A program made the position numbers and the translations under genes. Below are positions 14,350 through 22,579 of a DNA stretch of 45,668 nt, one piece after another; position 1 is the stretch's first letter, and each line of letters opens with the position of its first letter. Source of the DNA: a virus; IMG/VR virus record IMGVR_UViG_3300028610_000043, positions 1 to 45,668 of that record. One strand, written 5' to 3'. Under the pieces are notes generated by a model that was given only the letters and a program-made list of their open reading frames with translations, searched no databases and had not been told where the DNA came from.

Positions 14350-14570
14350 TAGACTTAGCTAAAATAAAAATAGGTGATAAAGTTCATTATTGTCCTTTTC
14401 ATCTTCCAGAAAGTAAGTGGGAAAATGGTGTAGTAAAAGAATTACCTGACCATACAATGACTGCTGTACGAGTTGTTTATAACTGTGCAGGTAATTGGGA
14501 TAACTTTAAAGACTATACAAGTGCATTAACAGATATTCGAGACTTAAGTTTAGGATGGAGAATTAACTAG
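14346..14570 (+). CDS. Hypothetical small protein, 74 residues
   Basis: The sequence starts MIDLAKIKIGDKVHYCPFHL and has the look of a small beta barrel (IGDKVHY-x-P, GVVKEL, RVVYNC), like SH3-type or KOW-type folds, and ends SLGWRIN. I recall similar short phage proteins with IGDKVxY but no assigned function. It overlaps the zinc-finger gene by 4 bp, and its TAG shares a base with the GTG start of the primase-helicase. Confidence 0.6.
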   Translation: MIDLAKIKIGDKVHYCPFHLPESKWENGVVKELPDHTMTAVRVVYNCAGNWDNFKDYTSALTDIRDLSLGWRIN

Positions 14571-16762
14571 TGAAGAATATCCAACCTTTCATTGACCTTG
14601 GGTGGCATACTGTACCATTACAAGGTCAATTAGTAAGAAAAGAGGATGGTGATAAAACGATACCACAGTTTGAGAAAAACTGGAAACAAAAGTATCGAGA
14701 GAAAATGAATAAGAATGCTACTGCTATTGGTGGTGTACTTACTGGTGAAGTCTCTAACATTATTGCCATAGACTGTGACAATGAAGTCACTTATAATTTA
14801 TTCAAATCATTGGACCCTGATTATGAAACAATATTCATCTCAGAAGGTAAAGGTAAAGAAGCTGGAACATTCATTTACAAATATGATGCTGCTATTCCTG
14901 ACAGTTTTAGTCCTACAGATGGTGATATTGAACTTGATGTGTATAGCGATAACGGTTTTGTATATTTACCTACCAAAGATAATGACTCTAAAAGAACTTG
15001 GACAACTATTCTTGACATAAAAGAATTACCAGCTACAACTAAATTATTATTGATGCAATTGCAGAAGAAAGTCATTAAGCCTAAAGAAACATATATACAG
15101 TCATCGCAGGCTAGAGCTTGTCTTGAACCAATACTTATACAATTTATAGGTAAACGAGGTGAGTTTATACCGTCATTATTTAAAGTGATTACTCCTCGAG
15201 ATTTTAGACAACTTGAACAATATCAAACTAAAGGATTTTTGCATCCTCAGAACGTCCCAGATGGTCGTGGTAGCGAATATCTATCTAAAATAAGTGCTAT
15301 CTTAGGTGCGGACGAAAGTGTCAATGAAGAGCTTTATATTGATTGTATGACGCATATAAATGACTTATATAATCATCCAATGGATGGTGAAAGACTTGAT
15401 ACAACTATCCTTTCACCAATGTTAGAACATAATGCAAGTATAGATGGAGTTCCTATCTGGCAATATAATGAACAATGGGCTGATGATAGATTTTCTCTAA
15501 CTACTAAGCATGGTCTTATTATAGATGTAGCTTTTGATGACAGACGGAACACATATTATTTTATAGATATGACCAATGAGATACTCCATGGATTTGCTAA
15601 AGATACTGAATTCATGTCGTACTTAGAAGCAACAGTAAGAACTGAAATACCTAAGAAAAGAATAGTAAAACAGAAGACACCTATAGTACATATTCAATCT
15701 AATCCGTCTGTTCCGTTCGGCTTCTGTAAGAGTAGCACACCACAAGTATTAGCTTTCAACAGTTTTAAACCATCTGCTGAGTTAGCTATTATACAAGAAC
15801 CTGAGGACTATAAGAAATTCTATAAGAAGCCAGAAGCTATACTTAAGTACTTAGAATGTCTAGTACCTAATGATGATGCACGGAATTATATGCTACGGTT
15901 TCTTAAGCGGAAGTTTCTTACTTTTGATTATAGTCCAGTGATACTGTACTTTCTAGGAGTTCCTGGTTCTGGTAAGGATACATTTGTTAGTATATTAGAA
16001 GAAATAATGTCCACTATGTCTAGACCTACTACTAATGAATTTCTAGAGATATATAATAATTGGATGTTAGACACATATTTTGTACAACTTGATGAATATG
16101 GTGACCAGCTTAGTCGTATGGCTGATAAAGAAATGGTTAAAGGTAAGCTAAAAGCATATACTGGTAAAGCTGGAGTTAGAATAAGAAATATGAGGCAAGC
16201 TAGCTATGACATTAGACATGCAATAACATTTATAATGACAGCTAATAAGAACCCGTTAATGCTTGATGACCAAGATAGACGGGTACATTTAATGGAAACT
16301 CCTAATGTATTGGAAATGCAACCGTGGTTTAACTCACAAATGTATGACCAGATGATGAGTGAGATTAAAGACTTCTGTTACTACTTAGCTACCGATGTAC
16401 CGACTATGACTAAAGATGAGTATATGTCACCACCTAAGTCTGAATCTAAGCATCGACTAATTGCTGATAGTATGTTCGCAGCACAAAAGTTAGCTTATGC
16501 CTTCAAGCATAGCATGTGGAATTATTTAATAGAATTAGCTAAAGACCATGGCGCTGATAAGTTTGCTGATGGTATTAAGCATGGCAGAGTAGCAAGTGAT
16601 GACTTAGAAGAATTATATGATGAGCTAACAGATTTTAAGGGAGATTGTAAGACAGTTAGAAAAATTCTCCGCAAAGAAGGATTCGCAGCAATACCAACTA
16701 CTAAGCAAGGCCATAAGAGTTATTATTATAACTTAAAAATCAACCCATTCGAGGATAACTAA
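14570..16762 (+). CDS. Primase-helicase (AEP-like primase fused to SF3-type helicase)
   Basis: The 730-residue protein begins with an archaeo-eukaryotic type prim-pol-like domain (residues 1-170), with GGVLTGEVSNIIAIDCDN supplying an acidic catalytic pair and ELDVYSDNGFVYLP later. The C-terminal half is a superfamily 3-like helicase: Walker A GVPGSGKD with Lys near 469, Walker B VQLDEYG near 507, and a sensor region FIMTANKNPLMLDDQDRR. It should prime and unwind phage DNA for the family A polymerase. The start is GTG at 14570, preceded by GGATGGAG. The arrangement replaces the T7-type TOPRIM/DnaB helicase. Catalytic assignments in the primase half are approximate. Confidence 0.85.
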   Translation: MKNIQPFIDLGWHTVPLQGQLVRKEDGDKTIPQFEKNWKQKYREKMNKNATAIGGVLTGEVSNIIAIDCDNEVTYNLFKSLDPDYETIFISEGKGKEAGTFIYKYDAAIPDSFSPTDGDIELDVYSDNGFVYLPTKDNDSKRTWTTILDIKELPATTKLLLMQLQKKVIKPKETYIQSSQARACLEPILIQFIGKRGEFIPSLFKVITPRDFRQLEQYQTKGFLHPQNVPDGRGSEYLSKISAILGADESVNEELYIDCMTHINDLYNHPMDGERLDTTILSPMLEHNASIDGVPIWQYNEQWADDRFSLTTKHGLIIDVAFDDRRNTYYFIDMTNEILHGFAKDTEFMSYLEATVRTEIPKKRIVKQKTPIVHIQSNPSVPFGFCKSSTPQVLAFNSFKPSAELAIIQEPEDYKKFYKKPEAILKYLECLVPNDDARNYMLRFLKRKFLTFDYSPVILYFLGVPGSGKDTFVSILEEIMSTMSRPTTNEFLEIYNNWMLDTYFVQLDEYGDQLSRMADKEMVKGKLKAYTGKAGVRIRNMRQASYDIRHAITFIMTANKNPLMLDDQDRRVHLMETPNVLEMQPWFNSQMYDQMMSEIKDFCYYLATDVPTMTKDEYMSPPKSESKHRLIADSMFAAQKLAYAFKHSMWNYLIELAKDHGADKFADGIKHGRVASDDLEELYDELTDFKGDCKTVRKILRKEGFAAIPTTKQGHKSYYYNLKINPFEDN

Positions 16763-16763
16763 A

Positions 16764-17282
16764 ATGTATGAAACAATGATAGACATAGAAACACTTAATA
16801 CTACTAATAAATCAGTTATATTCCAAGTAGGTTTAATATTCTTTGATGATACTAAACAATATAAGTATATTTGGAATTTAGATATAAATGAACAACTAGA
16901 ATTAGGTCGTACTATAGATGCTAGTACATTAGCATTTCATTTAAAAATACCTGATAATCTTTTGGATTCTATAGAAGAACAAAGTCATTATCCTATAATA
17001 CCTTTTAAAGTAGAATTAGAAGATTTGTTCTTAAGATTTAAACCTGAAGCTTGTTGGTCTAAAGGATATTTCGATTTTGCTTTATTAACAGACTTATTGC
17101 ACGGTAAAGTACCTTGGGAATTTTGGACTTTACGAGAACTTCGTACAATAATGAAAGAATGTAATGTACAACCTTCTAAAGAAGCTACACATAATGCTTT
17201 AGAAGACTGTAAAGACCAAATAGAACAATTATTAGAATGTAGGAGAAAGATAAATGAGAGAGCACAGACAGATACAAAATAA
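16764..17282 (+). CDS. DEDD-family 3'-5' exonuclease
   Basis: The 172-residue protein has the RNase H-like exonuclease signature: MIDIETL at residues 5-11 (motif I, two acids), YFDFALLTDL near 109 (motif II) and HNALEDCKDQ near 145 (motif III, His and Asp of the DEDDh type). Length and pattern resemble the small phage exonucleases related to Rv2179c-like or DnaQ-like enzymes. It probably degrades single-stranded DNA or RNA ends during replication. It lies one base after the primase-helicase and overlaps the next gene by 29 bp. Confidence 0.82.
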   Translation: MYETMIDIETLNTTNKSVIFQVGLIFFDDTKQYKYIWNLDINEQLELGRTIDASTLAFHLKIPDNLLDSIEEQSHYPIIPFKVELEDLFLRFKPEACWSKGYFDFALLTDLLHGKVPWEFWTLRELRTIMKECNVQPSKEATHNALEDCKDQIEQLLECRRKINERAQTDTK

Positions 17283-17442
17283 ATCTGTTTGGACGAACTA
17301 TATTAAAGACCATATGAGTAATGCAGTTGTGGTGGAAGGAGTCGGCCAAACAATATATCAAACTAATGATGGTGAAACTATAGCTGTATGGCAATCATTC
17401 GGCTTAGGCCACATTTATGAAGCAAGGGAGAAACAAAGATGA
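17254..17442 (+). CDS. Hypothetical small protein, 62 residues
   Basis: It starts MREHRQIQNKSVWTNYIKDH and has a short beta-like middle with GQTIYQTNDGETIAVWQSFG. An AGGAG motif upstream lies inside the exonuclease gene, and its own stop overlaps the next ATG (ATGA). No family known to me. Coupling on both sides and codon use like its neighbours support translation. Confidence 0.6.
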   Translation: MREHRQIQNKSVWTNYIKDHMSNAVVVEGVGQTIYQTNDGETIAVWQSFGLGHIYEAREKQR

Positions 17443-17618
17443 GTAAACAAAAACTTGAAATTATTATAGGTACAGAAGTAGATATAAGCCTTGCAGTTAA
17501 TCCTGAATTTGAAGAAAGACTTATGGCTTGTATTGTAGACTTTATGGATGATATTGTAGAAAATGCTCCTGCACTTCCTATAAATTATACAGAATTAGAG
17601 TATGGAGAACTTGTTTAG
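17439..17618 (+). CDS. Hypothetical acidic small protein, 59 residues
   Basis: A 59-codon frame starts MSKQKLEIIIGTEVDISLAV and continues with ERLMACIVDFMDDIVENAPA, ending ELEYGELV. It is acidic and has one amphipathic helix. The ATG overlaps the previous TGA (ATGA), and an AAGGGAG lies upstream. It ends 22 bp before the promoter at 17641. Small acidic phage proteins may mimic DNA or inhibit host enzymes, but there is no specific evidence here. Confidence 0.55.
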   Translation: MSKQKLEIIIGTEVDISLAVNPEFEERLMACIVDFMDDIVENAPALPINYTELEYGELV

Positions 17619-17640
17619 CATTAAAAATTTAAATACTTTG

Positions 17641-17669
17641 TGTACATTTTATATAAGATATGATATAAT
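17641..17669 (+). promoter_or_regulatory. Strong promoter for the SSB gene
   Basis: TGTACA, a 17-bp spacer (TTTTATATAAGATATGA) and a perfect TATAAT with an extended TG. It is the best copy of the phage's shared promoter pattern. Initiation near 17676 gives a leader of about 64 nt before the SSB gene. Confidence 0.78.
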
Positions 17670-17739
17670 ATTCTGTCAGCTTGTAAAAGTTGAAGGATAG
17701 TAAGACTAAAAGTAACTTAACAGTAAATTGAGGTAACAT

Positions 17740-18387
17740 ATGACAAAATTGACAATTCAGAAAACCGTCTCTCCTAAAGGTGAGTTTGCTTGGGTTTGCA
17801 TAACTGGCGAAGGTAAAGAAAACCTTTCAAAGAAAATGCAATATAAAGTAGACTTAATTCTCGACCCAAAAAAGAACGAAGTGCATCAAGCTTATATCGA
17901 TAGCATTACGGACTATTGGAACGAAGTTAAACCTAAAGGATTCAGACGTAAACCTAAATCACTTGGCTGGATGTATTGTGACAATGTTCTCGATGAGGAT
18001 GGTCAAAAAGTTGAAGATGATGAAGGTCGTAAAGTATACGATAAAGAAGGTCGTGTATCAATTTCGTTTAAAACATCTGTTGCATATCCTGATGGTTCAA
18101 ATAAAGTTGTTAAAACCAGGAATGCTCGTGGTGGTGAAGTAAGTTTAGGTGATATTAAGATAGGTAATGGTACTATAGGTTATGTAGCAGGTGCTATGGA
18201 TTTATATACCACTGACACTGGAGATGCTGGTGTTACATTCTATCTTGATGAGCTTAAAATTACTAAACTAGTCGAGTATAGTGAAGGAGCTGATTTTGGC
18301 GATGACACTGATGATGAAGATGGATGGACTGGTGAAGATATAGATGCATTTGCTGGTACATCAGAAGAATCAAAACCTAGACTATAA
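17740..18387 (+). CDS. ssb: Single-stranded DNA-binding protein (DUF2815/Enc34-like)
   Basis: The 215-residue protein has an OB-fold-like beta domain followed by an acidic tail. Recognisable parts are GEFAWVCITGEGKENLSKKM, DYWNEVKPKGF near residue 65, GYVAGAMDLYTTDTGDAGVT near 145, and a C-terminus very rich in Asp and Glu (GDDTDDEDGWTGEDIDAF). The tail is typical of phage SSBs that recruit replication partners. It has its own strong promoter and an intrinsic terminator, fitting a protein needed in high amounts. Confidence 0.82.
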   Translation: MTKLTIQKTVSPKGEFAWVCITGEGKENLSKKMQYKVDLILDPKKNEVHQAYIDSITDYWNEVKPKGFRRKPKSLGWMYCDNVLDEDGQKVEDDEGRKVYDKEGRVSISFKTSVAYPDGSNKVVKTRNARGGEVSLGDIKIGNGTIGYVAGAMDLYTTDTGDAGVTFYLDELKITKLVEYSEGADFGDDTDDEDGWTGEDIDAFAGTSEESKPRL

Positions 18388-18393
18388 CTAATT

Positions 18394-18416
18394 TGAGGCA
18401 ATAATGCCTCATCTTT
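18394..18416 (+). terminator. Rho-independent terminator after SSB
   Basis: TGAGGCA and TGCCTCA form a perfect 7-bp stem with ATAA loop, followed by TCTTTT. It begins 6 bp after the SSB stop. Confidence 0.85.
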
Positions 18417-18417
18417 T

Positions 18418-18511
18418 GCCTGATGTCAGTACTGGCTACGCTACGCGCTTAAGCTAGCATGTTTGAGGAACTTTAAGCCTCCTCTATCGTAAGTACGGTC
18501 AGGCTCTTTTT
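18418..18511 (+). ncRNA. Structured non-coding RNA or second terminator candidate
   Basis: A gene-free segment has paired ends: GCCTGA at 18418-18423 with TCAGGC at 18499-18504, followed by TTTTT. Inside, GTAC pairs again with GTAC (18429-18432 and 18493-18496), GCTA/TAGC could make one arm and GAGG/CCTC another. The DNA is less AT-rich than its surroundings. It may be a compact small RNA ending in a terminator, or an attenuator for the next genes. I match it to no known family. Confidence 0.4.
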
Positions 18512-18520
18512 AAAAACTAC

Positions 18521-18539
18521 AGTGACATTCGGAGTCACT
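18521..18539 (+). promoter_or_regulatory. Hairpin in the leader of the 123-residue gene
   Basis: AGTGAC and GTCACT form a perfect 6-bp stem with a seven-base loop, about 20 bp before the ATG at 18559. CTGGAG between them is the ribosome-binding site. No convincing promoter is visible, so these genes may rely on read-through. Confidence 0.45.
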
Positions 18540-18558
18540 ATAAACTGGAGATACAATC

Positions 18559-18930
18559 ATGAACGAAGTAGACTCATTATTAGCACAAGACAAACAATTC
18601 CAAATCATCGCTGTAAGATTTCCATTTGATTATTCACCTGTAAATAATTGTTATTATAACTCTAGAAAATATCACTATAAAACTATTTTAGATGTTGAAG
18701 AAGGTGATACAGTTATTGTATGTGTTAATGGTCTTTATAAATCTGTATTAGTTGTAGATACGCATATTAAAGCATCAAGATGTCAAAATATTAAATGGGT
18801 AGTACAAAAAGTATGTGATAAACAGTATGAAAAGTGTATTAAAGTAGAAAAAGAATTGCTTCAGCATGTTAGAAAAAATAGTTTAAGTAGTTTAGTTAAA
18901 AAACTTATTAAAGAGTTAAGGAGAAGTTAA
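18559..18930 (+). CDS. Hypothetical protein with KWVVQKV motif, 123 residues
   Basis: The protein has a beta-rich first part with QIIAVRFPFDYSP, YHYKTILDVEEGDTVIVCV, VVDTHIKA and KWVVQKVCD, then a Lys-rich C-terminal helix (residues 90-123). The next gene has the same order of elements, so the two are tandem paralogues. I recall short phage proteins of this kind but no function. CTGGAG lies before the ATG and the stop overlaps the next ATG by one base. Confidence 0.65.
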   Translation: MNEVDSLLAQDKQFQIIAVRFPFDYSPVNNCYYNSRKYHYKTILDVEEGDTVIVCVNGLYKSVLVVDTHIKASRCQNIKWVVQKVCDKQYEKCIKVEKELLQHVRKNSLSSLVKKLIKELRRS

Positions 18931-19184
18931 TGGAAGAATACACTATAATTGGAGTACGTTTTAATAAGTACAGTCCTACTTATCATTATAAAACTAATGA
19001 GGAGTTTGAAGTTAAAGATTTGGCTGTAGTAAAAGCTCCTGATGGTTTTAAAGTAGTAGAAGTTACTCATATTAATGTTGACGAAATTGAAAACCCATCA
19101 TTTAGTGAGTATAAATGGATTGTTCAAAAACTGGTAGACCAAAGACCTAAGGAGGATGAATGCGAACGCCCTACAAGATTGTAA
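18930..19184 (+). CDS. Tandem paralogue of the preceding protein, 84 residues
   Basis: MEEYTIIGVRFNKYSPTYHY, then EFEVKDLAVVKAPDGFKVVE, then EYKWIVQKLVDQ align with the preceding gene's IIAVRF, YHYKT, EGDTVIV and KWVVQKVCD. It lacks that gene's basic C-terminal helix. The 3' end overlaps the DNA polymerase gene by 25 bp and contains the polymerase's AAGGAGG ribosome-binding site, so the genes are translationally linked. Function unknown. Confidence 0.65.
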   Translation: MEEYTIIGVRFNKYSPTYHYKTNEEFEVKDLAVVKAPDGFKVVEVTHINVDEIENPSFSEYKWIVQKLVDQRPKEDECERPTRL

Positions 19185-20815
19185 AGCTTGAAGACTTAAA
19201 GCTTGATAAATCTAAAGACATTGGCTTTGATATAGAAACGTGCGGGTTTTATCAAAAGATAAGACTTGCACAGTTTTATCAAGAAGGTGATGAGTATGTA
19301 CAAATGGTTGAATGGCCAGACCCAATATTGCTTGCTAAGTTGGTAAATAACTATAATTTATTAATACACAATGCTCATTATGAAATAACCACTATTCAAC
19401 AACAAACAGATACACGTTGGATACCTAAACAATATGCATGTACATTCTTATTAGCTCGACTTGCTTTACCTAAAGATACTGAGTTTAGCTTAGATGCAGT
19501 TATATTAAGTGTTCTAGGACATGACCCTTATGTTGACCAACATTTAGATAAGAAGAAGCTACAAAAAACTAATTGGGAAGCAGCTTATTTAACTGAAGCA
19601 CAAAGATTATATGCTGCTACTGATGTATATTATATGCCTCAAGTATACGAAGCAGTTAAATGTGCAGAAGAAGAGTATAACTATAAATTAGACATATTGA
19701 TTCTTGAATATTGCTTAGATTTTCAATGGAATGGTATGCCATTGGATATAGACAGATTAAATACTAGATTCCGTGAGAATGAAAAGAAGCTTAAAGAACT
19801 AGCTTGTCCAATTAATTATAATAGCTGGCAACAAGTACGTAAATGGCTAGACAGTGACCAATCAGATGATATTGCATTAGCTCGTATGGAACTTAATGGC
19901 AATGAAAGAGCTAAAATGATTAGAACTTGTCGTAAGACTGCTAAGCAAAATTCATTTATTAAGAAATATTTATTAAGGGATGATGTCTTATTAGGTAAGT
20001 TTAAACCATCAGCTAGGTCAGGTAGACTAACATCAAATGACGAGAATTTACAACAGATACCTCGTAAACTAAAAGGATGTTTTTCTGCTAGACCAGGTAA
20101 GGTTTTAATTTATGCTGATTATGCTCAGTTAGAGTTAAGAACTATTGCTGCTATTGTTAATTGTACACTTATGGTACAAAAGTTCAGAGAAGGCGTTGAT
20201 ATTCACAATTTCACAGCTGAAATGATATTTGGTATAGACTTTACTAAACATCAAAGACAATTAACTAAAACTGCTAATTTTAACTTTCTATACGGTGGTG
20301 GTATTGCTGTATTTATTTCTATTCTTATTAAAGAAGCAAGTATTTGGTTAAAAGACCGTGAAGCTTATTCACTAAGAAAGAAGTGGCGTAATCTATGGAG
20401 TGAAATATATGCCTGGCAACAGCGTGGTATTACTGCATGGGAACGAGGCAAGATATGGTCTACACCATTAGGTCGACAGTATGTTGGCAAGATGATGACA
20501 GACCAGTTGAATATCCAGAACCAAGGAGCAGGTAGTGAGGTAGCTAAGTTGGCTCTTCATTATATGTATCCTGAAGGTAGTAAGCTTGGAGACCTCTGTG
20601 ACTTCATCCATGACTCATATATATGGGAATGTGATGATGACCCAACTGTCTATGAACCCTTAGCTCAGATTGTTGCAGATGCAATGCAAGAAAGTTGGAC
20701 AGAAATGTCTCAGCTATTCAAAGTCAAAGACCTTCCTATGCCAGTTAATGTAAGAGTAGGTACAAACTGGGGAGATATAGAAGACGGTCACTTTATATGG
20801 GAGTTAAATCAATGA
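19160..20815 (+). CDS. polA-like: Family A DNA polymerase with 3'-5' exonuclease domain
   Basis: The 551-residue enzyme has both domains. Proofreading: FDIET near residue 23 (Exo I), HNAHYE near 70 (Exo II) and YAATDVYYM near 152 (Exo III). Polymerase: DYAQLELRT near 319 (motif A), RQLTKTANFNFLYGGG near 370 (O helix, motif B) and DFIHDSYIWE near 483 (motif C). It is shorter than T7 DNA polymerase (about 700 residues), lacking much of the thumb insertion that binds thioredoxin. The O helix has Asn after the key Phe where many family members have Gly. It copies the phage genome together with the primase-helicase and SSB. Confidence 0.95.
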   Translation: MRTPYKIVKLEDLKLDKSKDIGFDIETCGFYQKIRLAQFYQEGDEYVQMVEWPDPILLAKLVNNYNLLIHNAHYEITTIQQQTDTRWIPKQYACTFLLARLALPKDTEFSLDAVILSVLGHDPYVDQHLDKKKLQKTNWEAAYLTEAQRLYAATDVYYMPQVYEAVKCAEEEYNYKLDILILEYCLDFQWNGMPLDIDRLNTRFRENEKKLKELACPINYNSWQQVRKWLDSDQSDDIALARMELNGNERAKMIRTCRKTAKQNSFIKKYLLRDDVLLGKFKPSARSGRLTSNDENLQQIPRKLKGCFSARPGKVLIYADYAQLELRTIAAIVNCTLMVQKFREGVDIHNFTAEMIFGIDFTKHQRQLTKTANFNFLYGGGIAVFISILIKEASIWLKDREAYSLRKKWRNLWSEIYAWQQRGITAWERGKIWSTPLGRQYVGKMMTDQLNIQNQGAGSEVAKLALHYMYPEGSKLGDLCDFIHDSYIWECDDDPTVYEPLAQIVADAMQESWTEMSQLFKVKDLPMPVNVRVGTNWGDIEDGHFIWELNQ

Positions 20816-20934
20816 GCGGAAAAGACTTAATAGATTATATTTGTTCACAGTTAATTTTAGATGATATACTTTGTACTGATTCTAATATTATAACTTATTT
20901 ACGTAATATGACAATGCAGGAGTTAAACCAATGA
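20812..20934 (+). CDS. Very small protein, 40 residues
   Basis: A 40-codon frame reads MSGKDLIDYICSQLILDDIL and ends MTMQELNQ. It fits exactly between polymerase and the next gene, with ATGA overlaps at both ends, which is the operon's usual coupling. It may form one or two short helices. No family is known to me. Confidence 0.5.
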   Translation: MSGKDLIDYICSQLILDDILCTDSNIITYLRNMTMQELNQ

Positions 20935-21203
20935 ATATTAAAGATATGAACAAAGCAAAAATATTAGCAGCATTATATAATAATTCTAGACCTTTAGGTA
21001 TGGGATTTCTTCAAGCTACACCAGAAGATATGACTGAAGATGAAGCTCAAGCTTTATTAAATGAGGGTCAAGCCTATTTTGATTATCTTAAAGGTCGTGT
21101 AATGAAAGTAGACTTAAGTAAAGATGAGTTATTTACTGGATTATATAATCGTGATAATGGTCCTAATCGTTGTGAAGAAATAATAGAAGGTTTAACATTA
21201 TGA
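20931..21203 (+). CDS. Conserved phage protein with GMGFLQ and YFDYLKGRVMKVDL motifs
   Basis: The 90-residue protein contains KAKILAALYNNSRPLGMGFL, MTEDEAQALLNEGQAYFDYL, KGRVMKVDLSKDE and LYNRDNGP. I remember this as a widespread small phage protein of unknown function, often near nucleotide or replication genes. It overlaps the enzyme at 21200 by 4 bp. The RDNG and KVDL elements look like a metal or nucleotide site but this is unproven. Confidence 0.72.
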   Translation: MNIKDMNKAKILAALYNNSRPLGMGFLQATPEDMTEDEAQALLNEGQAYFDYLKGRVMKVDLSKDELFTGLYNRDNGPNRCEEIIEGLTL

Positions 21204-22012
21204 CAGTTCAAAAGTTTGAACTTCATTATGCAGACTTGATTAGTAAGATATTGTGTAAAGGTGAAAAGAAAGATTGTCGTAATGGTTATACTAAATCTGT
21301 TTTTGGTGAGAGTATTAAAGTCGATATATCTGATGGTTCTTTTCCTCTTATACAAGGACGTAAGATGTATCCTGAAGGTATACTTGGTGAGTTTGCTGCA
21401 TTTGTACGAGGACCTAAACATGTTGATGACTTCAAGAAATGGGGTTGCAATTATTGGGATTTATGGGCAGATAAAGATGGCAACTTAACTATTGACTACG
21501 GTAATGCTTGGATAGCTAATGGACAGTTAGACTGGCTTATTAAGACTCTTAAGACTAATCCTAATGACCGTCGAATGATTATTAATGGTTGGAGACCTGA
21601 GAGATTAAAATATCTTAGCTTACCTTGTTGTCACTATTCTTATCAATTTCATGTCAATACTAATGGTGAGCTAAATATGATATGGAATCAACGGTCTGTT
21701 GATATGATGATAGGCTTACCTGCTGACTTTGTATTAGCAGCTATTTGGGTTATTATATTAGCTAATGAAGTTAATCTTAGACCTGGTACTATTACAATGA
21801 TGTTGGGTGATTGTCATATATATGATGAACATTTAGACCAAGCTGAAATGTATATTAATAATGTTTATCGTTATCTTGGTAACTTACAAATGTCTATCCC
21901 TTTATGTGAATTAATTGCACCTGTAGGCACTCCTATGATTCAAATGGAGCCTGGATGGTTTGGTATTTTATATGAGAGTATGGACCCTATTAAGTTTTTA
22001 CTTAAGGAGTAA
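21200..22012 (+). CDS. Thymidylate-synthase-fold enzyme, probable dCMP hydroxymethylase
   Basis: The 270-residue protein keeps the TS framework: RR at 124-125, catalytic Cys144 in LPCCH, QRSVD at 164-168, and GDCHIY with His206 and Tyr208. The decisive position is Asp176 in GLPADF, where thymidylate synthases have Asn in PFNIA. In T4 gp42 the Asn-to-Asp change makes the enzyme select dCMP. It would transfer a one-carbon unit from methylene-tetrahydrofolate to dCMP, giving hydroxymethyl-dCMP, or methyl-dCMP as in phage XP12. A MazG-like pyrophosphatase and a dCMP deaminase follow. No kinase or glucosyltransferase is visible. A divergent thymidylate synthase remains possible. Confidence 0.75.
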   Translation: MTVQKFELHYADLISKILCKGEKKDCRNGYTKSVFGESIKVDISDGSFPLIQGRKMYPEGILGEFAAFVRGPKHVDDFKKWGCNYWDLWADKDGNLTIDYGNAWIANGQLDWLIKTLKTNPNDRRMIINGWRPERLKYLSLPCCHYSYQFHVNTNGELNMIWNQRSVDMMIGLPADFVLAAIWVIILANEVNLRPGTITMMLGDCHIYDEHLDQAEMYINNVYRYLGNLQMSIPLCELIAPVGTPMIQMEPGWFGILYESMDPIKFLLKE

Positions 22013-22015
22013 CTA

Positions 22016-22579
22016 ATGCAAGAAATATATGAACGAGTAGCTAAATGGAATAAGCTTCGTTATGAACGAGAATATAATGAAGCTTTAACTTTTAGCTTGT
22101 TACAAGAAGAACTTAAAGAATTCTATGATGCTAAGAATGTTGTTGAAGAAGTAGATGCCTTATGCGATGTAATGTTTATTGCTTTTGGTGGCATTTGGAA
22201 ATTGGGTGAAGATATAGATGCTTGTATGGCGCATGCAGTTAAAGTTGCACAAGGATTAATCAATGTGCAAGAATTAATGCCTGCTTATTACATCCCAGCT
22301 TTTATGGGAGCTAGTGCTATAACTGACTATCCTCAAATGACTATGCTATGTGTCACAATACAGTTAGCTGCTTCACAGTTAACAGGTTATGGTTTAGACA
22401 GGAAGGGCGTTGAAGAAGTATTACTTGCTGTCTGTGACTCTAATGATACTAAGTGCGCAGAGAAAATACCAACTGATTCTAAATATACAAATCAAGGTAA
22501 AGGGGATGACTATATATCTCCTAAACTTGCTATAACTAATATATTAAGGAGTAAGAAATGTCTATCGACAGTACATTAA
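22016..22579 (+). CDS. MazG-like nucleotide pyrophosphohydrolase
   Basis: The 187-residue protein has the all-alpha NTP pyrophosphatase signature: EELKE at residues 31-35 and EEVDALCD at 44-51, the EExxE and ExxD metal-binding motifs. A C-terminal part with AVCDSNDTKCAEKI, GKGDDYISPKLAI is also seen in phage MazG-like proteins. Members of this superfamily include T4 dCTPase. Three bases separate it from the TS-fold enzyme. A dCTP-to-dCMP activity would both remove dCTP and feed that enzyme. Substrate specificity cannot be read from sequence. Confidence 0.75.
   Translation: MQEIYERVAKWNKLRYEREYNEALTFSLLQEELKEFYDAKNVVEEVDALCDVMFIAFGGIWKLGEDIDACMAHAVKVAQGLINVQELMPAYYIPAFMGASAITDYPQMTMLCVTIQLAASQLTGYGLDRKGVEEVLLAVCDSNDTKCAEKIPTDSKYTNQGKGDDYISPKLAITNILRSKKCLSTVH

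Noticed and set aside
21200-22012. Plain thymidylate synthase annotation
   Set aside because: The overall family fits, but Asp176 at the nucleotide-selecting Asn position argues for dCMP. I kept TS only as the alternative.
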